From NCBI GenBank assembly GCA_023439185.1, contig JAEXOR010000045.1:1-64000 (forward strand): DNA of 64,000 nt, given 5' to 3'. Below, one piece after another: positions 8,801-16,350 of this stretch (within the stretch, counting starts at the first letter, position 1; each line of letters starts with the position of its first letter). This DNA comes from Bacillota bacterium (GTDB lineage: Bacteria; Bacillota; Desulfotomaculia; Desulfotomaculales; Desulfallaceae). The position numbers and the translations under genes are program-made. The notes under the pieces are model-generated. The model was not told the DNA's origin. It did not search any database and worked only from the letters and a program-made list of their open reading frames with translations.

Positions 8801-9637
8801 ATGAAAAAGTTAATATTTATTGTGGTATTGTTAACCATTGCGATGGTTGCCCTGGCAGGCTGCGGCGGCTCATCGGGTCAGGAATCCGCCGGCGATGAGA
8901 ACCAAGCCGCGGCAACCGGCACGCTGCAATTTACCGCCAACGCCGAGGATTTTGTCCGTGAGGGGTTTGAATCCAAGGACGGGTGGAATCTGACCTTTGA
9001 ACACGTATATGTTAACCTGGCCAATGTCACCGCTTATCAGTCCGACCCGCCCTTTGATTCTGAGCATGACACCGCGGTGAGCGCGCAAATCAAAGTGGAA
9101 AATGTGGCCAACAAGACCGTGGACCTGGCCGAAGGCGACGAAAACGCGCCGCCCATCCTGGTGGCGGAGGTCGCGGATGTAGCGGCGGGCCATTACAACG
9201 CCATCTCCTGGGATATGGCCAGGGCCGCTGACGGCCCCGCCGCCGGCTATTCGCTGGTCATCGTCGGCCAGGCGGAAAAAGACAGCCGGACAATAAACTT
9301 CACCATCAAGGATGAAACTCAGTACGGGTATACCGGCGGCGAATACGTTGGCGACGAACGCAAGGGCGTCGTAACCGAAGGTGGTACCGCCGATATAGAG
9401 ATGACCTTCCACTTTGACCACATCTTCGGTGATGCCGGCACCCCCGCCGACGACAGTTTGAACACCGGCGCCGTGGGATTTGAACCATTCGCCCTGTTGG
9501 CCGACGGGGATACCGTTGAAGTGGATATGGCCGCCCTGAAAGAAAAAATGTCCGCGGAGGACTTTGCCATACTGGAGGCTACGCTGACCACCCTGGGTCA
9601 CGTGGGTGAAGGGCACTGCCGGGCGGAGGTAAAATAG
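8801..9637 (+). CDS. Lipoprotein, probably an accessory of the Ni/Co ECF transporter
   Basis: The 278-residue precursor starts with a lipoprotein signal peptide (MKKLIFIVVLL...LAGC, lipid-modified Cys at about 22). The mature part is beta-rich and acidic, with possible metal ligands in FHFDHIFGD and in the C-terminal GHVGEGHC. I do not recognise the family with certainty; DUF4382-type surface proteins are a weak guess. ATG 8801, behind AGGAGGAAGAGG, was preferred to the ATG at 8765. The gene leads the CbiL-like/CbiM/CbiQ/CbiO cluster behind the structured leader, which suggests extracytoplasmic capture or sensing of Co2+ or Ni2+. Confidence 0.72.
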   Translation: MKKLIFIVVLLTIAMVALAGCGGSSGQESAGDENQAAATGTLQFTANAEDFVREGFESKDGWNLTFEHVYVNLANVTAYQSDPPFDSEHDTAVSAQIKVENVANKTVDLAEGDENAPPILVAEVADVAAGHYNAISWDMARAADGPAAGYSLVIVGQAEKDSRTINFTIKDETQYGYTGGEYVGDERKGVVTEGGTADIEMTFHFDHIFGDAGTPADDSLNTGAVGFEPFALLADGDTVEVDMAALKEKMSAEDFAILEATLTTLGHVGEGHCRAEVK

Positions 9638-9639
9638 CA

Positions 9640-9683
<44 letters not shown>

Positions 9684-9749
9684 AATAAAAGATGCGTATT
9701 CTTGTGTGTTCTGAATCCTGGCTTCTAAAAATTCCGGGGGGAATGCCGG

Positions 9750-10190
9750 ATGAAAAGATGTTATTCTGTTTTTGTTATAATTGGCCTTCTGGTGGTGTGG
9801 CCGACTGCTTTGGCATCCGCCCACGGGGTGGAAATCACTTACCGCAGCGCCAATGCCATAGAACTTACCGCCATGTATGACACCGGTGAGCCGTTCAGCG
9901 AGGGCGAGGTGTCAATTTACGCACCGGGCGACCCGGCCAAACCCTGGGCTACCGGTAAGTGCGATGAAAACGGCCGGTTCACCTTCACCCCCGACCCCAC
10001 CCTGCAGGGCACCTGGGACGTGCAGGTGCGCAGGGCGGGCCACGGCGCCATGGTGCACATCCCCATTGAAAGCAGCGCCGTTCAGTCCGTCAGTACCGGG
10101 TTTTCCACTCTACAAATTGTGATTATGAGCGTCTGTGTAGTTTGGGGTCTGGTGGGAACGGCATTGTACTTCTCCAGGAGGAAAAACTAA
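9750..10190 (+). CDS. CbiL/NikL-like extracytoplasmic component of a Ni/Co ECF transporter
   Basis: This 146-residue protein has a cleavable signal peptide ending ASA, followed directly by HGVEI, so the mature protein would begin with a His close to the N-terminus. A carboxypeptidase-regulatory-like beta sandwich with GEPFSEGEVSIY and DENGRFTFTPD comes next, then a C-terminal membrane helix and the basic tail SRRKN. This is the layout of NikL/CbiL accessory proteins that accompany NikM/CbiM. The stop codon overlaps the cbiM ATG (TAATG), indicating translational coupling. Cobalt and nickel cannot be separated. Confidence 0.8.
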   Translation: MKRCYSVFVIIGLLVVWPTALASAHGVEITYRSANAIELTAMYDTGEPFSEGEVSIYAPGDPAKPWATGKCDENGRFTFTPDPTLQGTWDVQVRRAGHGAMVHIPIESSAVQSVSTGFSTLQIVIMSVCVVWGLVGTALYFSRRKN

Positions 10191-10831
10191 TGCATATACC
10201 GGACGGAATCCTGCCCACCGCCGTGTGTGCGGGCGGTTACGTCACCACCGGGGTGGCGGCCTGGTATTCCCTGCGCAAAATAAACCGCAGTGAGAACCCT
10301 CGGGAGGGGATCCCCCGGGCGTCGCTGCTGACCGCTGCTTTCCTGGTGGCCTCCTGGGTGCATATCCCGGTCCCTCCCACCAGCGTGCACCTGCTGTTAA
10401 ACGGGCTGCTGGGGGCGGTGCTAGGGTTTTACGCCTTCCCGGCCATTTTAATCGGCCTTTTTTTCCAGGCGGTGATGTTCCAGCACGGCGGGCTCACCAC
10501 CCTGGGGGTCAACGCCACCATCATCGGCGTGCCGGCAATGCTGGCTTACCTGTTATTCCAGGTTCGGAAAATATTCGGCGCGGATAACCGTACCGCCGCC
10601 GGGGTATTCGGTTTTCTGGCCGGCGCTTCCGGTATCGCGGTGGCCGCGGTGGCCGTTTTTGTTTTGCTGGTGACCACCATTCCTGCAAACATCGACATGG
10701 AGGCGGAACGGACCGCCATCGGCGTTTTAACCGTGGCGCATATTCCCCTGATGCTGCTGGAGGGCGTGTTTACCGCCCTGGTGGTGCTGTTTTTGATGAA
10801 GGTCAAACCCGAGCTGCTGGAGGGCAAGTAA
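10190..10831 (+). CDS. cbiM: CbiM/NikM, substrate-binding membrane component of Co/Ni ECF transporter
   Basis: The 213-residue protein begins MHIPDG, the conserved N-terminus of CbiM/NikM that folds into the membrane core and chelates the metal through its N-terminal amine and His2. SWVHIPVPPTSVHLLLNGLLG supplies the further conserved histidines. Six to seven membrane helices fit the family. The start overlaps the previous stop by one base, and an in-frame upstream extension lacks the MHIPDG start. With CbiQ and CbiO downstream it forms an ECF-type importer for cobalamin or nickel-enzyme synthesis. Confidence 0.95.
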   Translation: MHIPDGILPTAVCAGGYVTTGVAAWYSLRKINRSENPREGIPRASLLTAAFLVASWVHIPVPPTSVHLLLNGLLGAVLGFYAFPAILIGLFFQAVMFQHGGLTTLGVNATIIGVPAMLAYLLFQVRKIFGADNRTAAGVFGFLAGASGIAVAAVAVFVLLVTTIPANIDMEAERTAIGVLTVAHIPLMLLEGVFTALVVLFLMKVKPELLEGK

Positions 10832-11590
10832 GTGCAGATGCAACTGGACCGGTACGCTTACCTGGATAAACCGCTGCACCGCTGGGAGCCGCGCTGTAAG
10901 CTGGCGGGGATGATGGTGCTGATCTTCGCCTTTTCTTACGTCCGCGACCTGAGGCTGCTGCCGGTAATCCTGGCGGTTAGCGGGGCTATGTACGTTTATT
11001 CCGGGCTGCCCGTGTCTTTTTTGCTGTCCCGGCTGCGGCTGCCCGCTTTGTTTTTGGTGGCGGTGGCGGTAATACTGCCCTTTGCCTCGGGGCAAACCGT
11101 TCTGATGCAGCTCGGCCCCCTGGCGGTGAAAGAAGAAGGGTGCCTGGACCTGCTGCGGATAGCGGTGAAATTCTTTGCCATCCTGACCCTGGGCGTAATC
11201 CTGTTCGGTACCATGCCCTTTCTCACCGCCGTCAAGGCCATGCGCGGGCTGGGCCTGCCCGTCATCCTGGCCGACATGACTATGTTTTCCTACCGGTATT
11301 TGTTTGAAATAGGCGACGACCTGAAAACCATGCAGACCGCCATGCGGCTGCGGGGATTTCGCAACAATAAACTGGGGGGCGTCGGCAGCCTGGCGGCGCT
11401 GGCCGGCACCATCCTGGTGCGTAGTTTTGAACAATCGGACCGGGTTTATAAAGCCATGATCCTCAGGGGTTACGGTCAGCCCGCTTCATATAAGGAAGAT
11501 TTCCGGGCCCGGACCGTTGATGTGGCGGGAATGCTGCTTTTAATATCCGCCGCCGCGGCCGTTGTGGCCGCGGAATTGCTCTGGCGTTAA
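10832..11590 (+). CDS. cbiQ: CbiQ/EcfT transmembrane component
   Basis: The 252-residue membrane protein starts at GTG immediately after the cbiM stop, with its ribosome binding site (GGAGGG) inside the cbiM 3' end. It has several hydrophobic helices and the cytoplasmic coupling motifs AMRLRGF and AMILRGYGQ, which match the A-R-G coupling boxes by which EcfT subunits contact the ATPases. The role is to couple ATP hydrolysis to movement of CbiM. Confidence 0.93.
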   Translation: MQMQLDRYAYLDKPLHRWEPRCKLAGMMVLIFAFSYVRDLRLLPVILAVSGAMYVYSGLPVSFLLSRLRLPALFLVAVAVILPFASGQTVLMQLGPLAVKEEGCLDLLRIAVKFFAILTLGVILFGTMPFLTAVKAMRGLGLPVILADMTMFSYRYLFEIGDDLKTMQTAMRLRGFRNNKLGGVGSLAALAGTILVRSFEQSDRVYKAMILRGYGQPASYKEDFRARTVDVAGMLLLISAAAAVVAAELLWR

Positions 11591-11665
11591 TAAAGAAGAC
11601 TTGGTTCAGGCGGGGTCTTTCAGGCTGTGCGAAGATAAACAACATTTTTTTGGGGGAATTAGTCA

Positions 11666-12463
11666 ATGCCGCAACAAACAGTGCCGCAGCAAAAAGTTGC
11701 CGCCCCGCCCGCGCTGGAGGCGGCGGGCCTGGCATTTAATTATTCGGACCGGCGTCCGGTGCTGCGGGAGGTAACCTTCAGCATCAAGCCCGGAGAGCGG
11801 GTGGGCCTGATCGGCCCCAACGGAGCGGGGAAAACTACACTTTTCATGCTCGGCTGCGGGGTGCTGAAACCCACCGCCGGCGAGGTGCGCCTGTTCGGCA
11901 AGCCGGTGGTCCCCGGCGATTTCAATCCCGAGGTGGGTATGGTGTTTCAGAACCAAAATGACCAGTTGTTTTGCCCTTCGGTGCGGGACGACGTCGCTTT
12001 CGGTCCGCGTAATTTGGGTTTGTCCGGAGAAGAGGTGGAGGAACGGGTCCGGGAGGCTTTCACCGTCACCGGCATTAACGATCTGGCGGAGCGACCGCCC
12101 CACCACCTGTCCGGCGGCGAGAAAAGGCTGGTGGCCATTGCCGGTGTGCTGGCCATGCGCCCCAAATTGATCATTTATGACGAGCCCACTTCGAATCTGG
12201 ATATCCGTTACCGGCGGCGGCTGATTAACTTTTTGCAGAATGCCCGGGAAACGTTGCTTATTGCTTCCCATGACCTGGAGTTCATTCTGGAAGCCTGCAC
12301 CAGGGTGGTGCTGCTTTATGGAGGGACGATTAAGAGCGACGGCAATCCTTATGATATTCTGGGAGACGTATCCCTGATGGAAGAGCACGGGCTGGAACGG
12401 CCCCACTCCCTGGTGCCCCACGCCGAACCCCACCACCAAACCAGGGGGTCAGGCCTGTCGTAA
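11666..12463 (+). CDS. cbiO: CbiO/EcfA ATP-binding protein of Co/Ni ECF transporter
   Basis: The 265-residue ABC ATPase has Walker A GPNGAGKTT (about residue 51), the Q-loop VFQNQNDQLF typical of EcfA proteins, signature LSGGEKR, Walker B LIIYDEPTSNLD and the H-loop SHD. A single ATPase gene suggests a homodimer, as in CbiMNQO systems. It lies 75 bp after cbiQ on the same strand and behind GGGGG, so probably still in the operon. The C-terminal tail PHAEPHHQ is His-rich and could bind metal (inference). Confidence 0.94.
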   Translation: MPQQTVPQQKVAAPPALEAAGLAFNYSDRRPVLREVTFSIKPGERVGLIGPNGAGKTTLFMLGCGVLKPTAGEVRLFGKPVVPGDFNPEVGMVFQNQNDQLFCPSVRDDVAFGPRNLGLSGEEVEERVREAFTVTGINDLAERPPHHLSGGEKRLVAIAGVLAMRPKLIIYDEPTSNLDIRYRRRLINFLQNARETLLIASHDLEFILEACTRVVLLYGGTIKSDGNPYDILGDVSLMEEHGLERPHSLVPHAEPHHQTRGSGLS

Positions 12464-12477
12464 TTAATTAACTTGGA

Positions 12478-12969
12478 TTACTTTACCCTACGGATATGCG
12501 CGGTTTCAAGCTGTAACACGTCTACCTTCGCTTCAATCCGATCAAGAGTAGAGATTATCCGCTGGTTAGTATCCTGCTGTACTTCCCTGGCATCGAATAA
12601 AGCACGGATTTTTTCAATAACTTCATTTTCAATGCGGGTTTCCAGTTTAACTGCGCTAGTTTTCAGTTCGCCTACATCCTGCTTTAAGCCCTGCACGTCT
12701 TGCTTAAGCTCGCACACATCCTGTTTTACGCCCTGCATGTCTTGTTGAAGTCCGCCTACATCCTGCTTTAAGCCCTGCACATCTTGCTTAAGCTCGCTCA
12801 CATCCTGTTTTACACCCTGCATATCTTGCTGAAGTACACCAATATCTTGCTTTAACCCTTGTACGTCACCTTTAAGCTCGCCCATGTCTTGCCTTAAGCC
12901 TTTAACCTCGCCTACGTCTTGCTTTAATTCTTTAACCTCGCCTAATATCTGCTTTAGCATTTCTTCCAT
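12478..12969 (-). CDS. Repeat-built coiled-coil protein with 84-bp internal repeats
   Basis: Most of this 163-residue protein is heptad repeat made of variants of ELKQDVQGLKQDVG. At DNA level the unit recurs with an 84-bp (28-residue, four-heptad) period, for example CCTACATCCTGCTTTAAGCC at 12671 and 12755. The C-terminal third is non-repetitive, with a predicted amphipathic end (VLQLETAHIRRVK). The composition is similar to phage and plasmid coiled-coil proteins and to Clostridial spacer proteins, but no function is assigned. GGGAGG precedes the ATG. It is convergent with cbiO and divergent from the XRE gene. Repeat number may vary between strains. Confidence 0.8.
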   Translation of the reverse strand: MEEMLKQILGEVKELKQDVGEVKGLRQDMGELKGDVQGLKQDIGVLQQDMQGVKQDVSELKQDVQGLKQDVGGLQQDMQGVKQDVCELKQDVQGLKQDVGELKTSAVKLETRIENEVIEKIRALFDAREVQQDTNQRIISTLDRIEAKVDVLQLETAHIRRVK

Positions 12970-13047
12970 GTATTAAACCTCCCTTTGTTTCGGTTGGTAA
13001 ATTTATTATAACATGCTTTAACTACCAAATATAATTAACTCGCTAAC

Positions 13048-13061
13048 AAAACATACGTTCC
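13048..13061. promoter_or_regulatory. Palindromic operator-like site 1 (AACATACGTT core)
   Basis: AAAACATACGTTCC, between the divergent coiled-coil and XRE genes, matches 12 of 14 positions of the Gram-positive LexA box CGAACRNRYGTTYC. A nearly identical site lies in the promoter at 13465-13493. It could be a LexA box or the operator of the adjacent XRE regulator. Confidence 0.45.
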
Positions 13062-13133
13062 ATTAAAGACCGTACCCTGTCCCGGCGGGCTGTTAAAATC
13101 ATGTGCAAACCACACCCGAGGGAGGTAGAAGCA

Positions 13134-13439
13134 ATGCAAGAGTTTGGCAAGCTGCTGTCCAAAGCCCGCAGGCACAGGAAATGGAGCCAACAGAAACTGG
13201 CCCTGGTGGCCGGGCTCTCCCGGTCATATATCAATGATATCGAGCACGGGCGCAGTATCGGAACCCTGTCGACCTGGATTATCCTGGCCCGGGCGCTGGA
13301 ATTGTCCCTGGACGGCATGTTTCTTGATGCGGCGTCATATCCCGCCGGTTTAACGGTCTGCCGCGAGACGGGCTGCCGGTACTGCGCAAAGCCCGTTGCA
13401 AAAGGGCCGGAACGACGTGGCGGCAAGAACCCGACGTAA
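13134..13439 (+). CDS. XRE-family transcriptional regulator
   Basis: The 101-residue protein has an HTH_3 domain at about 4-60 (FGKLLSKARRHRKWSQQKLALVAGLS, then SYINDIEHG as recognition region). The C-terminal tail carries three cysteines in CRETGCRYC, a possible metal or redox site. ATG 13134 sits behind GGGAGG; an in-frame ATG at 13101 lacks a ribosome binding site. Similar palindromes lie upstream of this gene and of the next operon, suggesting autoregulation and control of the DUF1659 operon. Confidence 0.85.
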   Translation: MQEFGKLLSKARRHRKWSQQKLALVAGLSRSYINDIEHGRSIGTLSTWIILARALELSLDGMFLDAASYPAGLTVCRETGCRYCAKPVAKGPERRGGKNPT

Positions 13440-13464
13440 TTACCGTATTTTGGGTTATTAAGTA

Positions 13465-13493
13465 TTGACCAAACATATGTTCGGTAGTAAAAT
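13465..13493 (+). promoter_or_regulatory. Promoter with LexA-like operator site 2 in its spacer
   Basis: TTGACC (13465-13470) and TAAAAT (13488-13493) are separated by exactly 17 bp, a good sigma-A promoter. The spacer contains the palindrome AACATATGTT extended to CAAACATATGTTCG (13470-13483), close to the Gram-positive SOS box. Binding there would block RNA polymerase. The promoter points at the DUF1659-DUF2922-YvrJ genes. Confidence 0.6.
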
Positions 13494-13599
13494 GTGCTTG
13501 ACCGGAAATACAAACTCCGGATGCGCCTGAAACAGCGCGGACCGCAACCGGTCCGGTCCGGCCCGACGGCGTACCGGGACACGAAAGGAGGAAACAGGG

Positions 13600-13827
13600 A
13601 TGGCCGTAGAAAGCATCGCCACAGCTTCCGTGTTGCGGATGCAACTGCAAACCGGGGTTGACGGCAAAGGCGACCCCGTGTTCCGCAGCAAGAGCCTGAA
13701 TAACATTAAGCCTGAAGCTGCGGATCAGGATCTGTATGATGTGGCCCAGGCCCTGGCCGGGTTGCAGGAGCATACCCTGGCCGGTGTGCTGCGGGTGGAT
13801 AACGCCAGGCTGGAAGATATCGTTTAA
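13600..13827 (+). CDS. DUF1659 domain protein
   Basis: This 75-residue protein matches DUF1659 in length and pattern, with LQTGVDGKGDPVFRSKSLNNIKPEA and the following DLYDVAQALAGLQ. The family is confined to Firmicutes and has no known function. It is preceded by AAAGGAGG and followed 50 bp later by DUF2922 and then YvrJ. This gene order recurs across Bacilli and Clostridia, so the three products probably act together. The promoter at 13465-13493 should drive it. Confidence 0.85.
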   Translation: MAVESIATASVLRMQLQTGVDGKGDPVFRSKSLNNIKPEAADQDLYDVAQALAGLQEHTLAGVLRVDNARLEDIV

Positions 13828-13877
13828 GGAACAGCATGGGAAAGAAACTGAAATCCAATGAAAGGAGGTAACGGGCA

Positions 13878-14108
13878 ATGGCCGAAATTACCAAGTCCCT
13901 GCGTATGGTTTTCAAAAACGAGGCCGGTACCAACTATACGCTCACCCTGGACGACCCCAGGGATGACGTCACCGGCACCGAAATTGAAGCTGTAATGGAC
14001 CAGGTTATCGCCGCCAACGTTATATTTACATCCGGAGGCGACCTGGTCAGCAAAAGCGACGTGAAAATCATCGACCGGACCGTCAACGACCTGTACGATC
14101 CGGCGTAG
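13878..14108 (+). CDS. DUF2922 domain protein
   Basis: The 76-residue protein fits DUF2922: SLRMVFKNEAGTNYTLTLDDPRDD, then AVMDQVIAANVIFTSGGDLVSKSDVKIIDRT. The family is the usual neighbour of DUF1659 in Firmicutes, and its function is unknown. AAAGGAGGTAACGGGCA precedes the ATG. Both proteins are small and cytosolic by sequence. The downstream hairpin at 14121-14152 may reduce read-through into yvrJ. Confidence 0.85.
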   Translation: MAEITKSLRMVFKNEAGTNYTLTLDDPRDDVTGTEIEAVMDQVIAANVIFTSGGDLVSKSDVKIIDRTVNDLYDPA

Positions 14109-14120
14109 TAACAAATGATA

Positions 14121-14152
14121 GAGGGGGAGGCTTTAAAGCAGCCTCCTCCCTC
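14121..14152 (+). terminator. Stem-loop between DUF2922 and YvrJ genes
   Basis: GAGGGGGAGGCT (14121-14132) pairs with AGCCTCCTCCCTC (14140-14152), with one bulged base and a 7-nt loop. No T-run follows, so partial termination or mRNA processing is more likely than full termination. Confidence 0.45.
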
Positions 14153-14182
14153 CGCCGGAGTTTAAAAGGGAGGTCGGAACTT

Positions 14183-14335
14183 ATGCAAGAAATATTGGTC
14201 ATAGCGGCCAATGTGGGTTTTCCCATCGCGGTGGCGGTTTACCTGCTGGTGCGGATCGAGAACCGGCTGGACGGACTCTCAGCCAATATTGGCGAACTGG
14301 CCCGGGCCGTGGGTGAAATGCGGGAGGAAATATGA
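14183..14335 (+). CDS. YvrJ family small membrane protein (50 aa)
   Basis: The 50-residue protein starts MQEILVIAANVGFPIAVAVY, has one membrane helix (about 4-25) and ends with the amphipathic segment RIENRLDGLSANIGELARAV. That is the YvrJ pattern: helix, R-x-E-x-x-L, then a heptad. GGGAGGT lies 9 nt before the ATG. YvrJ regularly follows DUF1659 and DUF2922. It resembles holin-like or BhlA-type proteins in size and topology, but its function is not established. Its stop overlaps the start of the next fragment (ATGA). Confidence 0.85.
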   Translation: MQEILVIAANVGFPIAVAVYLLVRIENRLDGLSANIGELARAVGEMREEI

Positions 14336-14436
14336 TGCACCGGGATCACATTATCGTGCATCATACCGGTGCCGCCACCGCCTGTCCCGGCCTGTACATG
14401 GACATGTACGCGCTGCGCCGCAAATTGCTTGCTTGA
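14332..14436 (+). pseudogene. Internally deleted N-acetylmuramoyl-L-alanine amidase remnant
   Basis: A 34-residue frame overlaps the yvrJ stop. Its first part, DHIIVHHTGA, matches the N-terminal zinc-ligand strand of amidase_2/PGRP domains. Its second part, TACPGLYMDMYALRRKLLA, matches the C-terminal zinc-ligand segment (usual pattern TACPG...LR). The roughly 100 residues that normally separate them are absent, so the gene looks like an in-frame internal deletion. A functional 34-residue peptide cannot be excluded because the frame and the coupling to yvrJ are intact. Confidence 0.6.
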
Positions 14437-14524
14437 TAAGATTTGCACACATTGCAGATGTTACACATAAGTAATAATAAGCAGCGGTGTGGCAAAAACT
14501 GGCATGATGCAAGGGGGTTGCCCG

Positions 14525-15811
14525 ATGGCAAAGGTTGTAATAGCAGGCGGTGGGTGGGCCGGCGCCGGGGCTGCCGTGGCTGCGGTCCAGGCCGGAGCGG
14601 ATGTAACCCTGTTGGAACGCACGGACATGCTTCTGGGAACCGGACTGGTGGGGGGGATTATGCGCAACAACGGTCGCTTCACCGCCGCCGAAGAAGCCAT
14701 CTGTATGGGCCTGGGCGACATTTTCAATGCTGTGGAAGCTGCAGTCCGGCATAGAAATATAGATTTTCCCGGCCATAATCACGCTTCATTATATGATGTG
14801 GCAAAAATAGAGCCCGGCATTAAAAACATGCTGCAGCAAAAGGGAGTAAAGGTTTATACGCGCAGCCGGGTTGGGGACGTGGTCATGGATGAGCGGCGGA
14901 TTAAGGCGGTGGTGCTGGATTCAGGCGAGCAAATTGCCAGTGACGCTTTTGTCGACGCCACCGGCAGCGCCGGCCCCATGTCTAATTGCGCCAGGTACGG
15001 AAACGGCTGCGCCATGTGCATTTTGCGCTGTGTCACCTTCGGTGGCCGCATCAGCCTGGCCGGCCGGGCCGGGGTCCGGGAAAATATGGGCTGCAAAGCC
15101 GACGGTTCCCCGGGGGCCATGAGCGGTTCATGCAAACTGCATAAAGAGTCGCTAAGTAAGAATATTCAGGAGCAATTAAACCGGCAGGGTGCGGTGGTGA
15201 TCCCCGTGCCCGAAGCACTGCGCAAGGGCAAAGTGATTTTGGCCAAAAAAGCTTGCCAGCAGTACGCCACGGCGGATTTTGCGGAGAATATCATTTTGCT
15301 GGATACCGGGCACGCCAAACTCATGTCGCCAACTTACCCACTGGACATGCTCAGGCAGGTGCCCGGGTTTGAAAATGCCCGTTTTGAAGACCCCTACGCG
15401 GGCGGTGTGGGCAATTCCATCAGGTTTTTAGCCCTGTCGCCCAGGGACGATGCTTTAAAAGTCGAGGGTCCGGCCAATTTGTTTTGCGCCGGAGAAAAGG
15501 CCGGTCCCATGGTGGGTCATACCGAGGCCATTGTCACCGGCGCTTTGGCCGGACATAATGCGGCCCGGCTGGCACTGGGGCGGAGTTTAACGACCGTACC
15601 GGCGACACTGGCCGTCGGCGATTACATAGCCTTCGTTAACGAACAGGTCCGGGCGGGAGTAGGTCTGACCCGCAAATTTACCTTTTCCGGTTCGGTGTAC
15701 TTTCAGCGCATGGTGAAAACCGGCCTTTATACCACCGATGGGCCGGCGATCCGCCGGCGGGTGGAACTGGCCGGGATGTCCGGTGTTTTTGGTAAAAATA
15801 CTATCACGTAA
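14525..15811 (+). CDS. FAD-dependent oxidoreductase (GidA/TrmFO-like fold)
   Basis: The 428-residue flavoprotein has an N-terminal Rossmann motif (VVIAGGGWAGAGAAVAA), a second glycine-rich flavin contact (FVDATGSAGPMSN), and a C-terminal FAD segment LFCAGEKAGPMVGHTEAIVTGALAGHNAARLALG that resembles TrmFO/GidA and related oxidoreductases. A cysteine-rich stretch (NCARYGNGCAMCILRC, about 160-175) could bind a redox metal or form disulfides. ATG 14525, behind AAGGGGG, is preferred to the upstream in-frame ATG at 14489. It precedes a MerR gene, but no substrate is suggested. Confidence 0.82.
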   Translation: MAKVVIAGGGWAGAGAAVAAVQAGADVTLLERTDMLLGTGLVGGIMRNNGRFTAAEEAICMGLGDIFNAVEAAVRHRNIDFPGHNHASLYDVAKIEPGIKNMLQQKGVKVYTRSRVGDVVMDERRIKAVVLDSGEQIASDAFVDATGSAGPMSNCARYGNGCAMCILRCVTFGGRISLAGRAGVRENMGCKADGSPGAMSGSCKLHKESLSKNIQEQLNRQGAVVIPVPEALRKGKVILAKKACQQYATADFAENIILLDTGHAKLMSPTYPLDMLRQVPGFENARFEDPYAGGVGNSIRFLALSPRDDALKVEGPANLFCAGEKAGPMVGHTEAIVTGALAGHNAARLALGRSLTTVPATLAVGDYIAFVNEQVRAGVGLTRKFTFSGSVYFQRMVKTGLYTTDGPAIRRRVELAGMSGVFGKNTIT

Positions 15812-15814
15812 GAC

Positions 15815-15843
15815 TGTACAGTTTCCACCCGTAAGGTTATAAT
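15815..15843 (+). promoter_or_regulatory. Candidate promoter of the MerR gene
   Basis: TGTACA (15815-15820) and TATAAT (15838-15843) are 17 bp apart. The -35 box is inside the palindrome CTGTACAG. The spacer is normal, not the 19-20 bp typical of promoters activated by MerR proteins. Confidence 0.45.
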
Positions 15844-15873
15844 ATTATTGAGGTGGTGCGGTAAAATGGGGCG

Positions 15874-16320
15874 ATGAAAAGGTATAAAATAGGCGAAATC
15901 GCCAGGTTGGCGGGGGTGAGTAAAAGGACCATTGATTATTATACCACCCTGGGACTGTTAAGGCCGGTAAGGTCTGAAAGCAATTACCGGTACTATGATG
16001 GTGAAGCGCTGGTATGTCTGAAAATAATTGAAAGTATGAAAAACAGCCGGTTCACCCTGGAAGAAATAAAGGGGCGGTTAAGCCTGTTGGATGACGCCCG
16101 CCGGGCGGTTTCCGCCGCCGGGGGGAGCGAAATCAATGTGGAATGGCTGCGCCGGCAGCTTAAAGAACTTGAAAAGCAGCTGGTCCAGCTGCAGCCCGGC
16201 GGCGCGGCAGGCCTGGACGAGGCGCAAGCCGCCCGGCTGCGGGACAAGGTAATGCTGCAGAGCGTGGCGGTATTTCAGTCGTTGCTGCTTTACATCAATG
16301 AAATCAATCTTTATCTTTAA
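15874..16320 (+). CDS. MerR-family transcriptional regulator
   Basis: The 148-residue protein has a clear MerR DNA-binding domain (MKRYKIGEIARLAGVSKRTIDYY, then GLLRP and NYRYY) and a dimerisation coiled coil at about 85-115. The C-terminus is a short hydrophobic helix without an obvious cysteine metal site, so the signal is unknown. The ribosome binding site is weak. htpX begins 31 bp downstream on the same strand, so the two may be co-transcribed and the regulator may respond to membrane stress (inference). Confidence 0.9.
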   Translation: MKRYKIGEIARLAGVSKRTIDYYTTLGLLRPVRSESNYRYYDGEALVCLKIIESMKNSRFTLEEIKGRLSLLDDARRAVSAAGGSEINVEWLRRQLKELEKQLVQLQPGGAAGLDEAQAARLRDKVMLQSVAVFQSLLLYINEINLYL

Positions 16321-16350
16321 AAACTTTCAAAGGGAGGTTGAGTTGAGCGG

